A DNA stretch of 64,000 nucleotides from Circinella umbellata (taxonomy: Eukaryota > Mucoromycota > Mucoromycetes > Mucorales > Lichtheimiaceae): NCBI GenBank assembly GCA_025093555.1, contig JAIWNF010000045.1:1-64000 (forward strand), read 5' to 3'. Shown in pieces: positions 13,018 through 26,500 of the stretch (within the stretch, counting starts at the first letter, position 1; each line of letters starts with the position of its first letter). A program made the translations under genes and the position numbers. The notes below the pieces were generated by a model. The model saw nothing but the letters and a program-made list of their open reading frames with translations, ran no database searches and was not told the DNA's origin.

Positions 13018-14548
13018 TGCAATATATTGTTCTTATTGTAAAAGATCGGTTAATCGAGATATTAAGATAAAAAAAAAACCTTTTGCTTACAAATTCACAC
13101 AGAATTTAAAATTTAAAGTGCGGTAAGTCCATCGTATATAAACAATAACACTGTATTGTAATGATACCAATATTTTACAGAGATTAAATCATCAGCCATT
13201 TAGTAGTTCTAGGAGCAATATCACCTCATCTGAGACATTCTGTACTTCTTTGGTAAGTTCATATTAATAGTTATAGTGATACAACTTTCTCTTTGTCCAT
13301 TTAAGCTGCATTGTCGTATTGATATGTAGAATATACTAAGAATCTCAACTTTTCCGGTTCTTAGCAATCACATATTGTGGTTGTCTTTCTATCTATCAAC
13401 ACATTTATATTTAAAATTTCAGTTGTTTATTTTTCCACATATAAGTACGTGAAATAGAATTGTTCTAATTTTTTAATAGTGAACAGGAGATCAATACGAT
13501 TATAGTTTTTTCACCACGTAATAGAATATAAAGTTATCATTTTCTGTAATAAGCTTGTTTGTTTTTATTATATTGCTTTTATAGATACGTATAAAAAAAG
13601 CACATTTTAAAAATAATTATCGCCAAAACGAAACCCTTTTTATTCTATTTTAACAATATTTAATTGTTTATTTTGTATATACAAACTGTAGTAATTTCTA
13701 AAGTAAGTTACAATCTATATTACTATCTATATATACACATGTGAAGATACCTAATAGTCTTCTCTATCGTTTTATAAATACGTACGTATGTACGTATTTA
13801 CTGTAAAATAACTCTTAGTAGACGTATACTAATTATTCACAAGGGCAACGAATGTACACGACATAAAAATGCACCTAATAAAAAATGTAAAGAAACTAAT
13901 CAATAACCTTAAAAATGAAATATATGACTTTGGAGATACTCACTAATCATGATCTATTATTGAGAATGGAAACAAAAAACGATCTTGTATCAAAACATGT
14001 ACTACCTACAGAATAAAATAGTAAAAAAATTATCAGAAGAATATACTATAACTTATATATCAATAAAATATATAGATCTTGAATATATCTAGTAGTTGTC
14101 AGGAAGTCAGCGTAAGAGTCTTGAAAGTTTCAAAGGGTTTAAGAAAAAATATTGAGAGTACGTAGTACGTAACGCACCTTCAAAACAAATAAAATATACA
14201 TTGTGATATTTGGTTATCTTGTAGAAAGTAGAAACAGACAAGGTAAAATCTTTTGAGACTTTGTTATATGTATACGTATCTTTATTAATAATTACGTAGC
14301 AGCTAGAAGAAAGTTAGTTTTTCACAGTGATATTTACAACGACCGACGTACCTATACTTTTTTTATACTACACTATGAGTTATATGGGGTTTTAGTTAAT
14401 TAAATGATGTAGGCGATTGTTATTGAAGTCGGGTACTTGGAATCAATCATTACTTAATATTGAGAAAGTTACTGTAGCTTCTAGTCTGGATTATATTGGT
14501 CTAGCCATGATGCTCTCTTTTCTTCTTTCCTTTTAAGGCGACGGGGAG
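13018..14548. other. Long gene-free AT-rich stretch
   Basis: About 1.5 kb with no supported reading frame on either strand. It contains the LTO1 promoter at its left end and several short ACGTACGT-like palindromes (for example near 13780-13800), but nothing I could assign. Confidence 0.5.
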
Positions 14549-14550
14549 TA

Positions 14551-14893
14551 CCGGATTTTTAGACTGCTTTTGCGCATTGTAATTATATTTTTGCGTACTT
14601 CATTAATATTTTTGCGCATATAAAATTATTTCGAAAATCGATAGTGATAATGTTCTCGAATATATTTGATAACGGAATTAAATATTAAGATTATCAATAA
14701 GTAACTATGTATTACAATATATTTTCTGAAATAGGTGAGCATTGTAAGGAAGTTTATTTGTAAAAGAAAAAAAAAGTTAATGCGCAAAAATAACACGAGG
14801 GTGTGCAAAATAATTAATGGGAGTACGCAAAAATAAAATTCCAAGAGCGCAAAAAAAATAATTACAATGCGCATAAGCAGTCTAAAAATCCAG
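14551..14893. mobile_element. Tc1/mariner-like MITE, 343 bp, TA target duplication
   Basis: Non-coding element bounded by inverted repeats of about 45 bp that start C(C/T)GGATTTTTAGACTGC and continue through TGCGCATTGTAATTAT, with only about three differences between ends. TA dinucleotides flank both ends (14549-14550 and 14894-14895), as expected for Tc1/mariner/pogo-type insertion. Inside each end the motif TTTTGCG(C/T) recurs: three copies on the left and about four to five inverted copies on the right, possibly transposase-binding sites. No transposase is encoded, so it would move only with help from a full-length relative. Confidence 0.85.
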
Positions 14894-14895
14894 TA

Positions 14896-15237
14896 GTTTC
14901 TGTTTTAGAATTGAGGTATGTTCACACCTGTTTTATCTGGGATACAGTGGTAATATATTTTCATGATACTGTACAACATATGGTATGAAGTCAGAAATCA
15001 GAATATTTAATTTATTTGTCTCTGAAGGTTTTGAATTTAAGTGAACGCTTTGTTTTAATAGGACATATCCGCTTAACTTCTAATTCGATCCTGTTATCAT
15101 AGCAAAGTGATATATAGAGCCTTCAGGGAAATAAGGAAAATTGTAAAAAGCAGGAATAAAGTAAAATATAATTTTTAAAGTGTAAATTGGTTCTTTTTAT
15201 TCATTTATATGACACATAGGTCAAAGCTTTTTCTTTC
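14896..15237. other. Intergenic, no gene seen
   Basis: AT-rich spacer between the MITE and the 3' end of the minus-strand PIC2 gene. No supported feature. Confidence 0.5.
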
Positions 15238-16555
15238 TTATTTTTCTTTCTTAATTAATTCATGTTCTTTGGTAAGTAGTGGAGCAGTTTGTTCTGTCGA
15301 GCCTGTGGTTGGCAAGCCAACATACACCTTGAATGTATCATAACTCAACCATTGAAGGCCAGTTAAGGTACCAATCATTATAATACGTGGTCCTAGACCC
15401 CTCCATACACCCTTTATCCCGAGATCCTTGGCTATATCAATAAGTCCAGGTTGTGATTTTCCAGCCTCGGATTTGGGTAAGTTATTCAGTTTTGATACAA
15501 TTACATCAGCTGGATGCGATACTAAACCACACAAAACACCAGCAATATAGCCACCAGCAAAACTAACGCCTAGCTATATACACATATAATAAACGAGATA
15601 TATTGCTAATTAACATATTGCGCACTTCTTATTTTGTACAGACCTATATATATAGATGCATAATCCCCTTTAGAAAAAGCAATATATTTATTTACGTACC
15701 TGTTGCAATTTACTATATTCATCCTTTGGTTTAGTTAAAAAGTTTTTGTAAATCAACTCTACCGTACCTTCAAACGAAGTAAACTTCATCATAGTGTAAG
15801 GAATTTGCCGACCCCAAAGCGGAACGATACCTTTATAGAATCCAGAAAACCCTTCCAATGATTTCAATTTTTGGAATCCTTCTATAGTACCTTGAGCGAA
15901 TGGCGGATAAGATGTTTGCTGTCGTACCTTTAGGGCTTCCCACGGACACAAAAGTATGTCTGCAAAAAATTCAGCCGAAGCAGAAGCAGTCAAATATAAA
16001 AAGGCACGATATTGGTGAGCATTGGATTCTCCTACAATTTCGCTATACTTGAATTTAAAGTATTCATAAAGACCATATTTGCCAACACCTTGTAGTGAAT
16101 AACCAATGACTGTAGGGCCAAAACCCACCATGACACCACCAAAACCTTCTGAACGTATAATGGTTTTCCATCCATCAAAAATGCCCTTGTATAAATTAGG
16201 TTTTATCTATGAAACAATAATTATTATTTTTTTTCCTATATTACCTATTGCCCGTTATTTCTATCTTGAATTATATACCTGTAAACGACATTTCACCAAG
16301 TCCAAAGGCGTCATTAAAGCATGCGTAGGACTGTATATATAATTATATTTATCTTATAAACAACAATAATAGTACGTATGCCAAAACTACATTAAAACTA
16401 ACAGTATATGTGTACCCGCATGCTATGATACCACCGAGAGCACAATAAGCAAAATACTTATTACTGTTTAATTCAATAGACGATTTTGGTGCAATTGGTT
16501 CACTTTCTTGAACAGAAGATATCAAATACTCTTTTGGAATAGGGTAAGAGGGCAT
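15238..16555 (-). CDS. PIC2: Mitochondrial phosphate/copper carrier (SLC25A3 type)
   Basis: Four exons (16416-16555, 16279-16330, 15700-16206, 15238-15573) sum to 344 aa. Three mitochondrial-carrier repeats are visible, each with its signature: PLDLVKCR in repeat 1, PWEALKVR in repeat 2 and a degenerate HPADVIVSK in repeat 3, as in phosphate carriers. Blocks such as LGGIIACGPTH, VGYSLQGVGKYGLYEYFK, GIVPLWGRQIPYTMMKFTSF and FKVYVGLPTTGS follow the Pic2 rather than the Mir1 branch. Such carriers sit in the inner mitochondrial membrane and import phosphate with a proton; yeast Pic2 also brings in copper for cytochrome oxidase. A charged 20-25 residue C-terminal extension (to KKEK) is present. 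It is divergent from PMS1 across 811 bp. Confidence 0.93.
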
Positions 16556-17366
16556 TGTCTTTTTAAACAGTATCGTGAAAGAGAAAATGTTTTAAGTTAT
16601 GCAAACAAACAAAAGTTCTTATCTCTTTCTTTATATTCTGTTTTTTAAGGCATAATTTTGGGTACTTTCGTTCCGAAAAGAAACGATTCCCAAATGGTCA
16701 TCCGTACTTCCCGATATAATATCTATTTAATGCTTGAGGAACTTTTTATACCTGTTTTCTCCATTTTCATTTAAATATCAATAATAAAAGTTTTATTATA
16801 TTTCATCCAGATATATATATATATATTCGTTTGAAAATAAAACAAAGAAAGAAACATGTTTATTATGATAATATCATCTTTTGATAAACTGGTTTCTAAC
16901 TAAAATATCATTTCATGTGGGATAAAGATATAATTATTATTTATACGTATTATTGAAGCTAGTAATTTTTGAGTCATAATCTATAACACTTTATTTTACC
17001 TTTTTATTGTACCTGGATAGTACAACCATCCTTTTTCGATACAAAAAAAACGTCTTACTAGATCTAATAATAAGTTAACTATTGTCTATCTATTCTTAAT
17101 AGCCTTTTCTTCTTATGTACATGTATCCTTGCTTTTCGACAACAATATCGTTTGTAATGGAAACAAAAAAATATAACAACAAACTTTCTCCTTATCTTTT
17201 CTTGACTATGAGTCAACGAAGAAAAATCGGTAAATCTTTAATTGTGCCACAAACCATATTAGGAAAGTGTGGCATTGACGCGCTCTCTTAGAGCACTATA
17301 ACCAACGCGTTATTTTTTAGTCGCGGTTTCTTTTTCTTTCAACGTAATTTTTTTCATTATATAATA
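16556..17366. promoter_or_regulatory. Divergent promoter PIC2 / PMS1 with MCB-like sites
   Basis: Shared 811-bp upstream region. Close to PMS1, a perfect MluI cell-cycle box ACGCGT lies at 17305-17310 and a near match ACGCGC at 17278-17283, 57-90 bp before the PMS1 ATG. In ascomycete yeasts such boxes are bound by MBF and switch on DNA replication and repair genes at G1/S. That the same holds here is inference. Confidence 0.55.
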
Positions 17367-20300
17367 ATGAGCTACATTGCTGCCATTGATAAACAAACTG
17401 TTCATCGGATATGTTCAGGACAAGTTGTACTTGACTTAGCCATGGCGGTAAAAGAACTTGTTGAAAATAGCCTAGATGCTGGTGCGACTTCGATAGGTAT
17501 TAGCGAATAATAATAAAAAGAGAACCTTTCGTCTTTTTCTTCTTTGTATATTTACTGTAAAAAAAAACGTTCTTTACTTGGTCTTTAATTCTGGCTTTTA
17601 GAGATCAAATTTAAGGAAAATGGTGCTGAATGTCTTGAAGTAATTGATAATGGATATGGGATTGCACCTGAAAACTATGAAAATTTAGGTAAAAACAAAA
17701 GTCAAAATTGTTGTCCTGTATATTTATTTTATGCATATCCACTTGTTTGGTTTACTGACAAAGGTAATAAATAATGGCAATTATATTTTATTATATAGCA
17801 TTAAAGCACTATACATCAAAAATCGAGCGTTTTGAAGATTTAGAAAGTGTAACTACGTTTGGATTTCGAGGAGAAGCTCTTAGTTCTTTATGTGCATTGT
17901 CTGAAGTAGTTGTTACTACGGCCACAAAAGATCAGGCACCAAGAGGCGTAAAACTTGTTTATGATATAGAAGGTCACTTAGTGTCACAAACACCAATTGC
18001 TCGTGCGGTAATCTATTCTCTCGTATTAATTAATATTATTATTGAAAAAGAAAAGTAACTCAACTGGATCTATTAATAATAGATGGGCACTACAATCCAA
18101 TTATCTAAAATTTTCTATACTTTACCTGTTCGACAACAAGAGTTCAAACGTAATATTAAACGTGAATATGGCAAAGCCATTGCAATTGTTCAAGCTTATG
18201 GTGTTATTGCAAAAAATACAAAACTTACTGCTACAAATCAACTTGCAAGAGGGTAAGGCTTTTTCACTAGTTATCCGTCATAAGTCTGTTTTTTCGACTA
18301 AAGCCATTGTTCGGTTAATACACTTTATAGAGCCATTTCACGAGTAATTGCTACAAGTGGTAACAAGGCAGTCCGTGAAAATATCTCTAACATTTTCGGT
18401 ATCAAAATGTTATCTCAAATTATGCTTTTTCAAGTTGATCTTCTTCCTGCAATAAACCGGAGTAATCAGAATAGTGAAGAAGAAGATGATGGTGCTAAAA
18501 TTATTGGTTCAGAGTAAGTCATTTAGCAAGAGAGAACTAGTTTTTTTTGTTAAGGAGGATAGAAAAATGTGAGAAAGAGAGACGAACCAAGAAAGTAACT
18601 GGTTTTTTTCCTTATTACAAACTAGAACTCAGCCTGTTATCCATGGATTTATATCGAAACCCCAATTCGGTTATGGACGTAGCAGTGGTGATCGACAATA
18701 TTTCTTTATTAATGGTCGACCTTGTGCTCTTCCAAAGGTCAGTGCGTATCTATTATTGTTCTCCTTGTTATTCACTTTTCTCTCTATATTATACTTATAG
18801 AGTGCTTACTTCTTTTCTTTCTTCTGTAGCTTGCGAAAGCATTAAATGAATTATACCGTTCTTTTGTTTCAAACCAATACCCATTCATTGTTGCTGATAT
18901 TCGGCTTTCACCAAGTAAGAATAATGAATTATTATTGCTTTTCCAAAAAAAAAAGAATGCTTTACAATTACTAATCGATTATATAATGTAATGTTAAGAT
19001 ATGTATGATGTTAATGTAACACCCGACAAACGAACGATTCTTCTTCACAACGAACAAAATATCATTGAATATATTAGTGTATGTTTTTCATATCGTACAA
19101 TTCTTTTTTTTTTGCATTTTGATTTTGGGACTATATTTTTAACTATCCGTGTATATAATAGGATGAATTGCGAGAACAACTTGAACCATCACGATCAACA
19201 TATGTAGTCGAACCATTTACATCTTTCAATCAACAACGCAGTAATCACCAAGAATCTGAAACAACAAGTGCAAAAACAACAGAAACCACAATATTAGAAG
19301 AACCATCTGCTTCTATTTTACCTATATCTACACAAGCAACACAATTGCCAACACCTCCATCTTCTGTTTCGAGGTCTAGTCAACCACCTCCAACACCCAT
19401 TTCTCGTGCATCTTTATCATCGTTTACATATTCAAATCAAAGACCATCATCAGGAAGTAGCAGCGGTAATATTAGTAGTCGGAAACGGATTTACAATGAT
19501 AATAACAACGGTAGCATTATGGATTTTATAACTAAACGCGCACGAGTAACCAATGAACAAAGAGAACGACAACAACGACCAGTGAATAGAGATCCGTTTC
19601 TCGAAGAATCGATGTGTAGAGAAAAGGAAGATAATGATGATGAATTAGAAGATGATAACAGCGGTGATGATATTCAAATAACGACGCCCAGCATAAATTT
19701 GGAACCAGATATGCAAGCAACCGAACACAGCGACAACGAAGAAATACATGATGAATCAGAGGAGATTATAATTCAAAATAATGAAACTTTGGTGTTTTGT
19801 AATCCTGGACCATGGTACACACGTGGTACTACACGATCTATAACCATTCAACCTGGTACATTTGAAAATTCCATCAACAGACAAAGGCAACGTCGACGAC
19901 GAAGTTCCTTGACAAAAACAAATATACCCACATCTACCACTGTTAAAACTACCCCTGACACTGATATTACCATGACGGATACATTGGATGATGCCAATTT
20001 AACAAATACTGATGATAATGAGACAGCAACAGCAGCATTAAGTCGTGTGATTCGAAAGACAGACTTTTCAAAAATGAAAGTGATCGGACAATTCAATCTT
20101 GGCTTTATTATTACTATGTTAAATAATCATGATTTATTTATTGTGGATCAACACGCATCTGATGAAAAATATAACTTTGAAACTTTACAGCTAACAACAG
20201 CAATTGACGGTCAGCGGTTAATCAAGTAAATACTTATACATCTATAAAAGAAAGAAAGAGATGGGAAAGAAAAGAGTTTGATTGATTTATAGCTAACGAA

Positions 20301-21075
20301 GAAAAAAATAATTTAGACCTCAGAACCCGGAATTAACTGCAGCTGAAGAAATCGTTGCTATGGAAAATGTGGAAATTTTACGTGCTAATGGTTTTGAACT
20401 TGAAATTGATCCCGAAAAACAACCAAGTCAAAGAATTCGTGTTGTCTCACAACCAATTTCTAAAAATGTGATATTTGATAAGAAAGGTATAACCAGTATT
20501 TTAATATATGTTTTATTGTAATATTGATTTTTAAAAGTTGATGTAAAAATGATAATACACTAGATTTTAGTGAACTTGTATATGCATTATCTGAACGTCC
20601 CGGCCAAATGGTACGATGTTCGCGTGCACGAGCCATGTTTGCATCTCGAGCTTGTCGTAGTTCAGTCATGATAGGCCACTGTCTTAATATGCGTAAAATG
20701 TGTCAAGTAAAGTTCAAAATTTTATAGATGACTCCTAAAATATTTGATTAAACAAACAAAAAATACAACATACAGTTAATTAATTCATATAATAACTATA
20801 TAACTATCTTTATTATAATGGTTGTTATTATTATAGATTGTTCAACATATGGGTGAAATTGACCAGCCTTGGGTAAGTTTGTGGCTGTTTTCTAAGAGTA
20901 AATAATGCTGTATCATGATAATAAATTATAATATTGAAACAAACGTGTACATTATATATATTAGAATTGTCCTCATGGTAGACCTACAATGCGTCATTTA
21001 TGCAGTATTAAACATTCAACAACAAAGATGCCAAGTAATAGCCCAATTGAGTGTAAAGGATCCTTGTTCCAGTAG
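17367..21075 (+). CDS. PMS1: DNA mismatch repair endonuclease PMS1 (MutL homologue)
   Basis: Thirteen exons (17367-17496, 17602-17688, 17799-18007, 18083-18252, 18331-18513, 18626-18737, 18830-18914, 18999-19078, 19162-20225, 20317-20486, 20564-20706, 20837-20872, 20965-21075) give 859 aa, as in fungal and human PMS1/PMS2. The GHKL ATPase motifs are intact: [11 protein letters not shown] (about 31-42), DNGYGI (about 58), [10 protein letters not shown] (about 92). The acidic, serine-rich linker fills most of exon 9. The C-terminal nuclease is complete: [12 protein letters not shown] (about 680), [24 protein letters not shown] near the end. It would dimerise with Mlh1 (not in this window) and nick the new strand during mismatch repair in the nucleus. 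Residues joining exons 7 and 8 read [14 protein letters not shown]. Confidence 0.97.
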
Positions 21076-21246
21076 CTTTTTTTTTAGCAGGTTCTTAAAA
21101 ATGCTTTCCGTTTTAGAGCATTTTTAGTTCTGCTTCCCCATCCTTTCATATAATATCATATAAAAAATAGTATCACATGGGTCCCTCCTTCTACTTCTTA
21201 CTCTTCTTTTTACTTATTTATTTCATATTTTTTGTACATTACCTTA

Positions 21247-23258
21247 ATGCTATTGGTAATTCGACAACTATCATTATGCTCGTATCTGGTGGTGCTAACA
21301 GTAGCAGTTACCCTTTTTTATTTGGAACCAGTAAAAGCTCAACAACAAAATAATAACACATGTCAAACTTTATGGACCCATTTTATTCGTGTTCCTAACA
21401 ATAATAATGAAACCTTTTTTTTGCTGCAATACAACATTACTACAACAAGTATCACCTCACGTCAATTGTAACGACGAAAAAGAAATCACGACATTAACAT
21501 GCGACAACAACGACAGCAGTAATATAAAATGTGATAACAATACTATATCCATTATTTCACAATTACCAAAACTTGAACAATTAACTCTGAACTATATATT
21601 GATCAAGAAACTTGTCCAATATTTCTTAATTCACTCAGTAGCAATAACAGCGTATTAAGAACATTAGAGATACGAGGCACGCAGTTCTTATCAACTTCTC
21701 TAAGAACTAGTTATTGTAACGCTACTACTATTAGTACATTATCTCCCATTGAAACGCTTGATCTTTCCGAAAGTAATATCGTACCGTCATGAATTATTCC
21801 TGATTTGTTTCCATCTGTCAAACATTTTGTCCTGTTAGGACTCAATTGGCAGCAAAACGTTTCACCTTTGAGTACATTGACTTCATTTTGTGGATTGTTA
21901 ACAAATCTTACGTTGGATATATCATCATCAAATAGCTTTTTACTTTTACCCAATTGCACCAATCTAATACATTTGGATATACAAATACAAGATGAACAAT
22001 CTTCAGCAATAACAAGTTTCGATGTTTCTAAATGGACTGCGCCACTTTTTATCAAACCACAAAAACAACATTTGAAAAGTTTAACAGTGGCAACAGCAGG
22101 AGCTACGCATCAAAAACAACATGCGACATTTCCAACATGGCTCAGCCAATTAACTCAACTATCATCATTTTCTTACCATGCTAATATAATAGATATCATA
22201 CCATCCAATATATTCAGCACCTTACCACTTCGAGCCCTTAATTTGACAGGCAATCGAATATATGACGCCTTCCCTTCCGATGGATTATCTAATATTCAAC
22301 TTGATACACTTAATTTATCCGGTAATGAACTAACAGGAGAAATTCCATCGTCAGTTCGCGATACAAAAACATGTAATTTGAGTGGTAATCCGATCTTGTG
22401 CTCAGGTATTGGTAACTCGTGGAATCTATGTCAACATTGTCAGCTGGTTCCAAGTTTCGGGGATATTATGCGACGGTATATGATTCAATGAGTGTGTTTG
22501 GTCCTCATTCTATGTGTATGGATTTATATTACACTTAAAAAACATCAGCATACTTCTTTCATTTGTTGGATCACTGTGTTTTATTCAGCATTCAGTACAA
22601 TCAACTTAATTACCATGATGGTTCATCTGGCATTACAAGTAATGGCATACAAAACGAGTTTTATAGTGATAGTCGTGACAAGTGGTATCTATCTTTTGGC
22701 CAATACCTATCTGTATCGAAATTGTTGTCTTCGTTTCAGTATTTTGGTCATTCGAAGGACATGGCCTGTTTTTTATTCTGTACTTTGGATTTGAATAATT
22801 TTGGACTATATGAAATTCGAATGCTAAATTTGTCGGCTTATAGATTACCTATTGATCATCGTGTCCCTATTGTGTTCAGTTGGATTAAAGTATTTGTGGC
22901 GGACATTTCTCATACAGCAGTAGCAATTTATTTAATGATGTTGCATGCACCTGTAGCTTCAGTATTGTTAACTTGTATTACAAGCGGTTTGGGAGTTGTA
23001 CGAGCTATTGTTCAAGTTACGATACTTTTTTGTTCAACACGTCAACAGCGTAAATTTCATCTAATGGCTCGAGCTTCTCCAGATGATAATGGTGATGATG
23101 ATACTGTTTCTCAGACATCAATTCATCCAATATCAAGAGGAATAGGACAAAGTGAAAGAGATAAGAATATTAATAATATGTCTGCTGCTGCTGAATCATC
23201 CACAACAACCACAACAAATACAAAGAATCAAGTTGAATTAACCCATTTGATAAAGTAA
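21247..23258 (+). pseudogene. Broken gene: LRR ectodomain plus multi-pass membrane region
   Basis: Starts at an ATG with a strong signal/anchor sequence (LVVLTVAVTLFYL). It continues as an Asn-rich extracellular part with leucine-rich repeats (LETLDLSES, LRALNLTGNRI, LDTLNLSGNELTGEIPSS) ending in a Cys-capped motif. About five to six hydrophobic segments follow (about 22495-23030), then a hydrophilic tail. The first frame change (near 21420-21520) could be a 52-nt GT-AG intron at 21468-21519. The others look like damage: a frame shift in a TATATAT run near 21595, a TGA at 21790, a TGA at 22489 and a frame shift near 22790. An LRR ectodomain on a multi-pass membrane domain is unusual in fungi. 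Sequencing error could explain some breaks but hardly all. I do not know its function. Confidence 0.65.
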
Positions 23259-23591
23259 AGTCGTTATATATACAGTACTATTATACATATATATACGTAC
23301 CACTTTAATAACTTGTAAATTTATATAATCTGACATACATACCGTCTTTCATTAATCTAAATCAAACTTCAGCAACTATACCGTTGTTTTATATATATAT
23401 TACTCCTGTATTATATAATCCATTATACCTTTTCAAGGTCCTCACGTATATTATAAAGTGTTTGTGTTCTCGTAAGACAGCTTAATTAATAAATTGTAAC
23501 ATATAATAGAAAAACAATGGGTGTAGTGATTGAGTTTATCATTGGAATAAAATATAAGAAAAAGTATAAATAATATGTTTGACTATTAGTA
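23259..23591. other. Spacer between convergent 3' ends
   Basis: AT-rich 333 bp between the LRR pseudogene and the stop codon of the importin gene. Nothing coding seen. Confidence 0.5.
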
Positions 23592-26500
23592 TTATGCTAC
23601 AGATCCAAATGCTGTATTATTTAAACCTCTACATTTTATAGAAAATTCATGTGTACACTGCTTAAACTTTTTTACAGATCGAGTTCTATGATAAAATAGG
23701 CATTATTTAGTTACTGACCCTATGACGTAATATTTACATCTGTATATTGTTATCTTTTTCTTACCCGGTGATCCCCTTAATAAATGCTTGTTTATCTGAT
23801 TGTTGTACTAGTGTAGATGGAAATCCTTCTTGTGCAAGTAATTGATTTAACCAATGTCTACATCCTTCAATGTAACGTCCAGTCAATTTATATAGCATAT
23901 CCACTAAAGGTCCAGAAAATGATCGTGGTACTCGACCACCAATTCCCTATACAAAAGAAAAAGGGACAATGGAATAAGTTATTTCTTTTCTTTTTTCCCT
24001 TTTCCCCTTCTATGTTCCTTCTTTATAAGCAAGAACTTACAACTAGTAGCTGCTCCATAATTTGTAATCCCATATTCATCACCAACGAATGCGTTGTTCC
24101 TGCCAATTGGTTACTATCATCATACTCCTGAGCTACAAATTCCGCCTATAACGAAAAACTATGTTAGACATGTACCTAGTTTCTTTTGTTTGTATTTATT
24201 AGTGCAGAAATATAATACCTCAAACGTACCATGAAAATCAGCGCAGCTTTCAAAGCAAGTCGTTCCTGAAGACCCATACCAGCAATTGCAAATAAAAATA
24301 CAGTGTTAATCATATCTGGTGGCAATTGATAGAATACCATGGGACATCTTCCAATGGTCTAAGAAACAGAATGAGAAAAAATTTAAAGTCAACAGATCAA
24401 TTATATATATATCAAACCAAAAAAAATTATGTTCTTTAATCCTACCCTTGACAATAAATTAAAATAGTTGTGCACAACATCAGGATACTGTTCCATAGCT
24501 AGAATATATAAGTAATTGAAAACAAAGTAAATATATTTATCACCCATCATCATCATCATCACCATTATCACAATCACCTTAAATACCACCCCAGTTCTCA
24601 CTCACCATCCGCTGAACCAATAAAATCAAGTGTTTTTCCAGTCAGTGATCCTAATAAATCCCGTAACTGAGGATAGTTTGCCTCATATCCTCCGTACACT
24701 GTAATCATCAATGTGGCCGTGTGTAACCAACATGCAAATCCTGTCTGCTGATAACTTGTAACAGTTAATGCAATGACATCATCAAACGCTAACGTCAATA
24801 AAGGATTAATCGATCGTATGCCTGCTTCAATAAAGTGAGTCAAAGCCTTCATGATGTCTTCATCATGTCGCCATCCAGTTACAATTTGTTGAACAGATGT
24901 GTATATAGCAGTTGTAAATTGATGAAATCCATCCACCTTAGAATAAAGAGTTATTAATTCACCATTGGCAAAGCTATCATAATTTGAGTTTCGAGCTGAT
25001 AAGGATTGATAATCGTCGTTAGGTGATTGAATGCCGCGACAACAGGCAGATAAGTTATGCAACTGAGCAAGAATTATTTGACGAGCAGCTTCTTCGTCAT
25101 TGTTATTACTATCTTCTGTTATGGTTGATGAGTTGAGTGCTTTTCCAGCACCCTGGAGAATATCTCCTGCTAATGCCATAAGCGGGGCAATAGCTCTTTC
25201 TGGAGGTAATACTTGGATAACGTCTGCAACAGATTCTACTACTTTTTGCATAATATTTGACTGGGAAGAAAGATATTATTAATAAACTTAACTCTTACCA
25301 TATAAATTAATGGAGGTGGAAAGATATAAATATTTACAAACCTCAATCATCGAATTTGCCATGGCACCATATACATGCATAAGACTATCCAATTCACTTG
25401 TCAATGATTCGCGACATATATCACAAATAGCCGAAAATGCACTAGCAGCAGACATTGCTAAACGTGGATTACTAAGACATGGGACTATATAATTCATGAT
25501 AGGCGCTAAGAATTCTGGATGTACTTTTAGCCATTCAGCTAATGAACCTGTCAAAAGCAATATGGTATTTTGTAATCGGAAATCATCACTTGTTGTTGTA
25601 GGTAACCTTCCGAGTACTTTCGGACCAAAAAATTCTCGAATATATGTGTTTTCATCTGCTGGAATTTCTTCGCATATGCTTTTCAAACAAAACATTGTTG
25701 CTTCAAGGTCCTAATCATGTATATAATCAAGTTAACTATCCAAATATAAATAAATTTCTCTGGTAATAGTATATAAGATTATTATTTTTATTACCTGTAA
25801 TAATGAGGAAGGTGGATTATTCAATTGATCTAATAAGTTGGTTGTATGAACAAGTAAAATATTCAACAATTCATCTCGTAATATATAATATGGATTAATC
25901 ATTGTATCTCCTAAATCTCTTCTGCACCGCCTGAATTTTTCTTTAATGTCTAGTAATTCCATTTTTTTTTAATTTTTTTTCAGAAAAATCATCAGTTAAT
26001 AATTTATATACATCGACATCTCTTTCTCTCAATATTATATGTGTCTATATGTATATCTTTACCTTTAGGCCATGATCTCCAAATAGAATCTTCAGGAAAT
26101 GCAGCTTTCCGTTTAATCACAGTGACAAGTTCACGATAAACAGCCATTGCAGTTTCACCGCATTGTCGTTTCCAGGCGATTTGTTGTGGATTTGTTTCTG
26201 AATGATCCAGAACGGCAACGTCATCATCTACATCTGTAACAATGGCCACTTGTTCATGTCGAATAGGTACAATACCATCATCAAATAAAGTTTCTTGTAG
26301 CATGTACCAAAAATTGAGCGGAATTTCACTCACTTCTTGATCTGCAGGAAAATTGCCCGGAAAATCCGTTAATTGCATTAGCATGTTTAATAAAGTGTTG
26401 ATATTGGATGCTGCCAATTGACTTGAGATAAATTCAGTATAAGTTTCTCCAAAACCAGTAAGTAATTTGGCTAATGAAATTCCAGTTTCATCATCTTCCT

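Noticed and set aside
21781..21838. GT-AG intron that would remove the TGA at 21790 in the LRR gene
   Set aside because: Splicing it shifts the downstream LRR frame, and the skipped bases themselves read as plausible LRR sequence.
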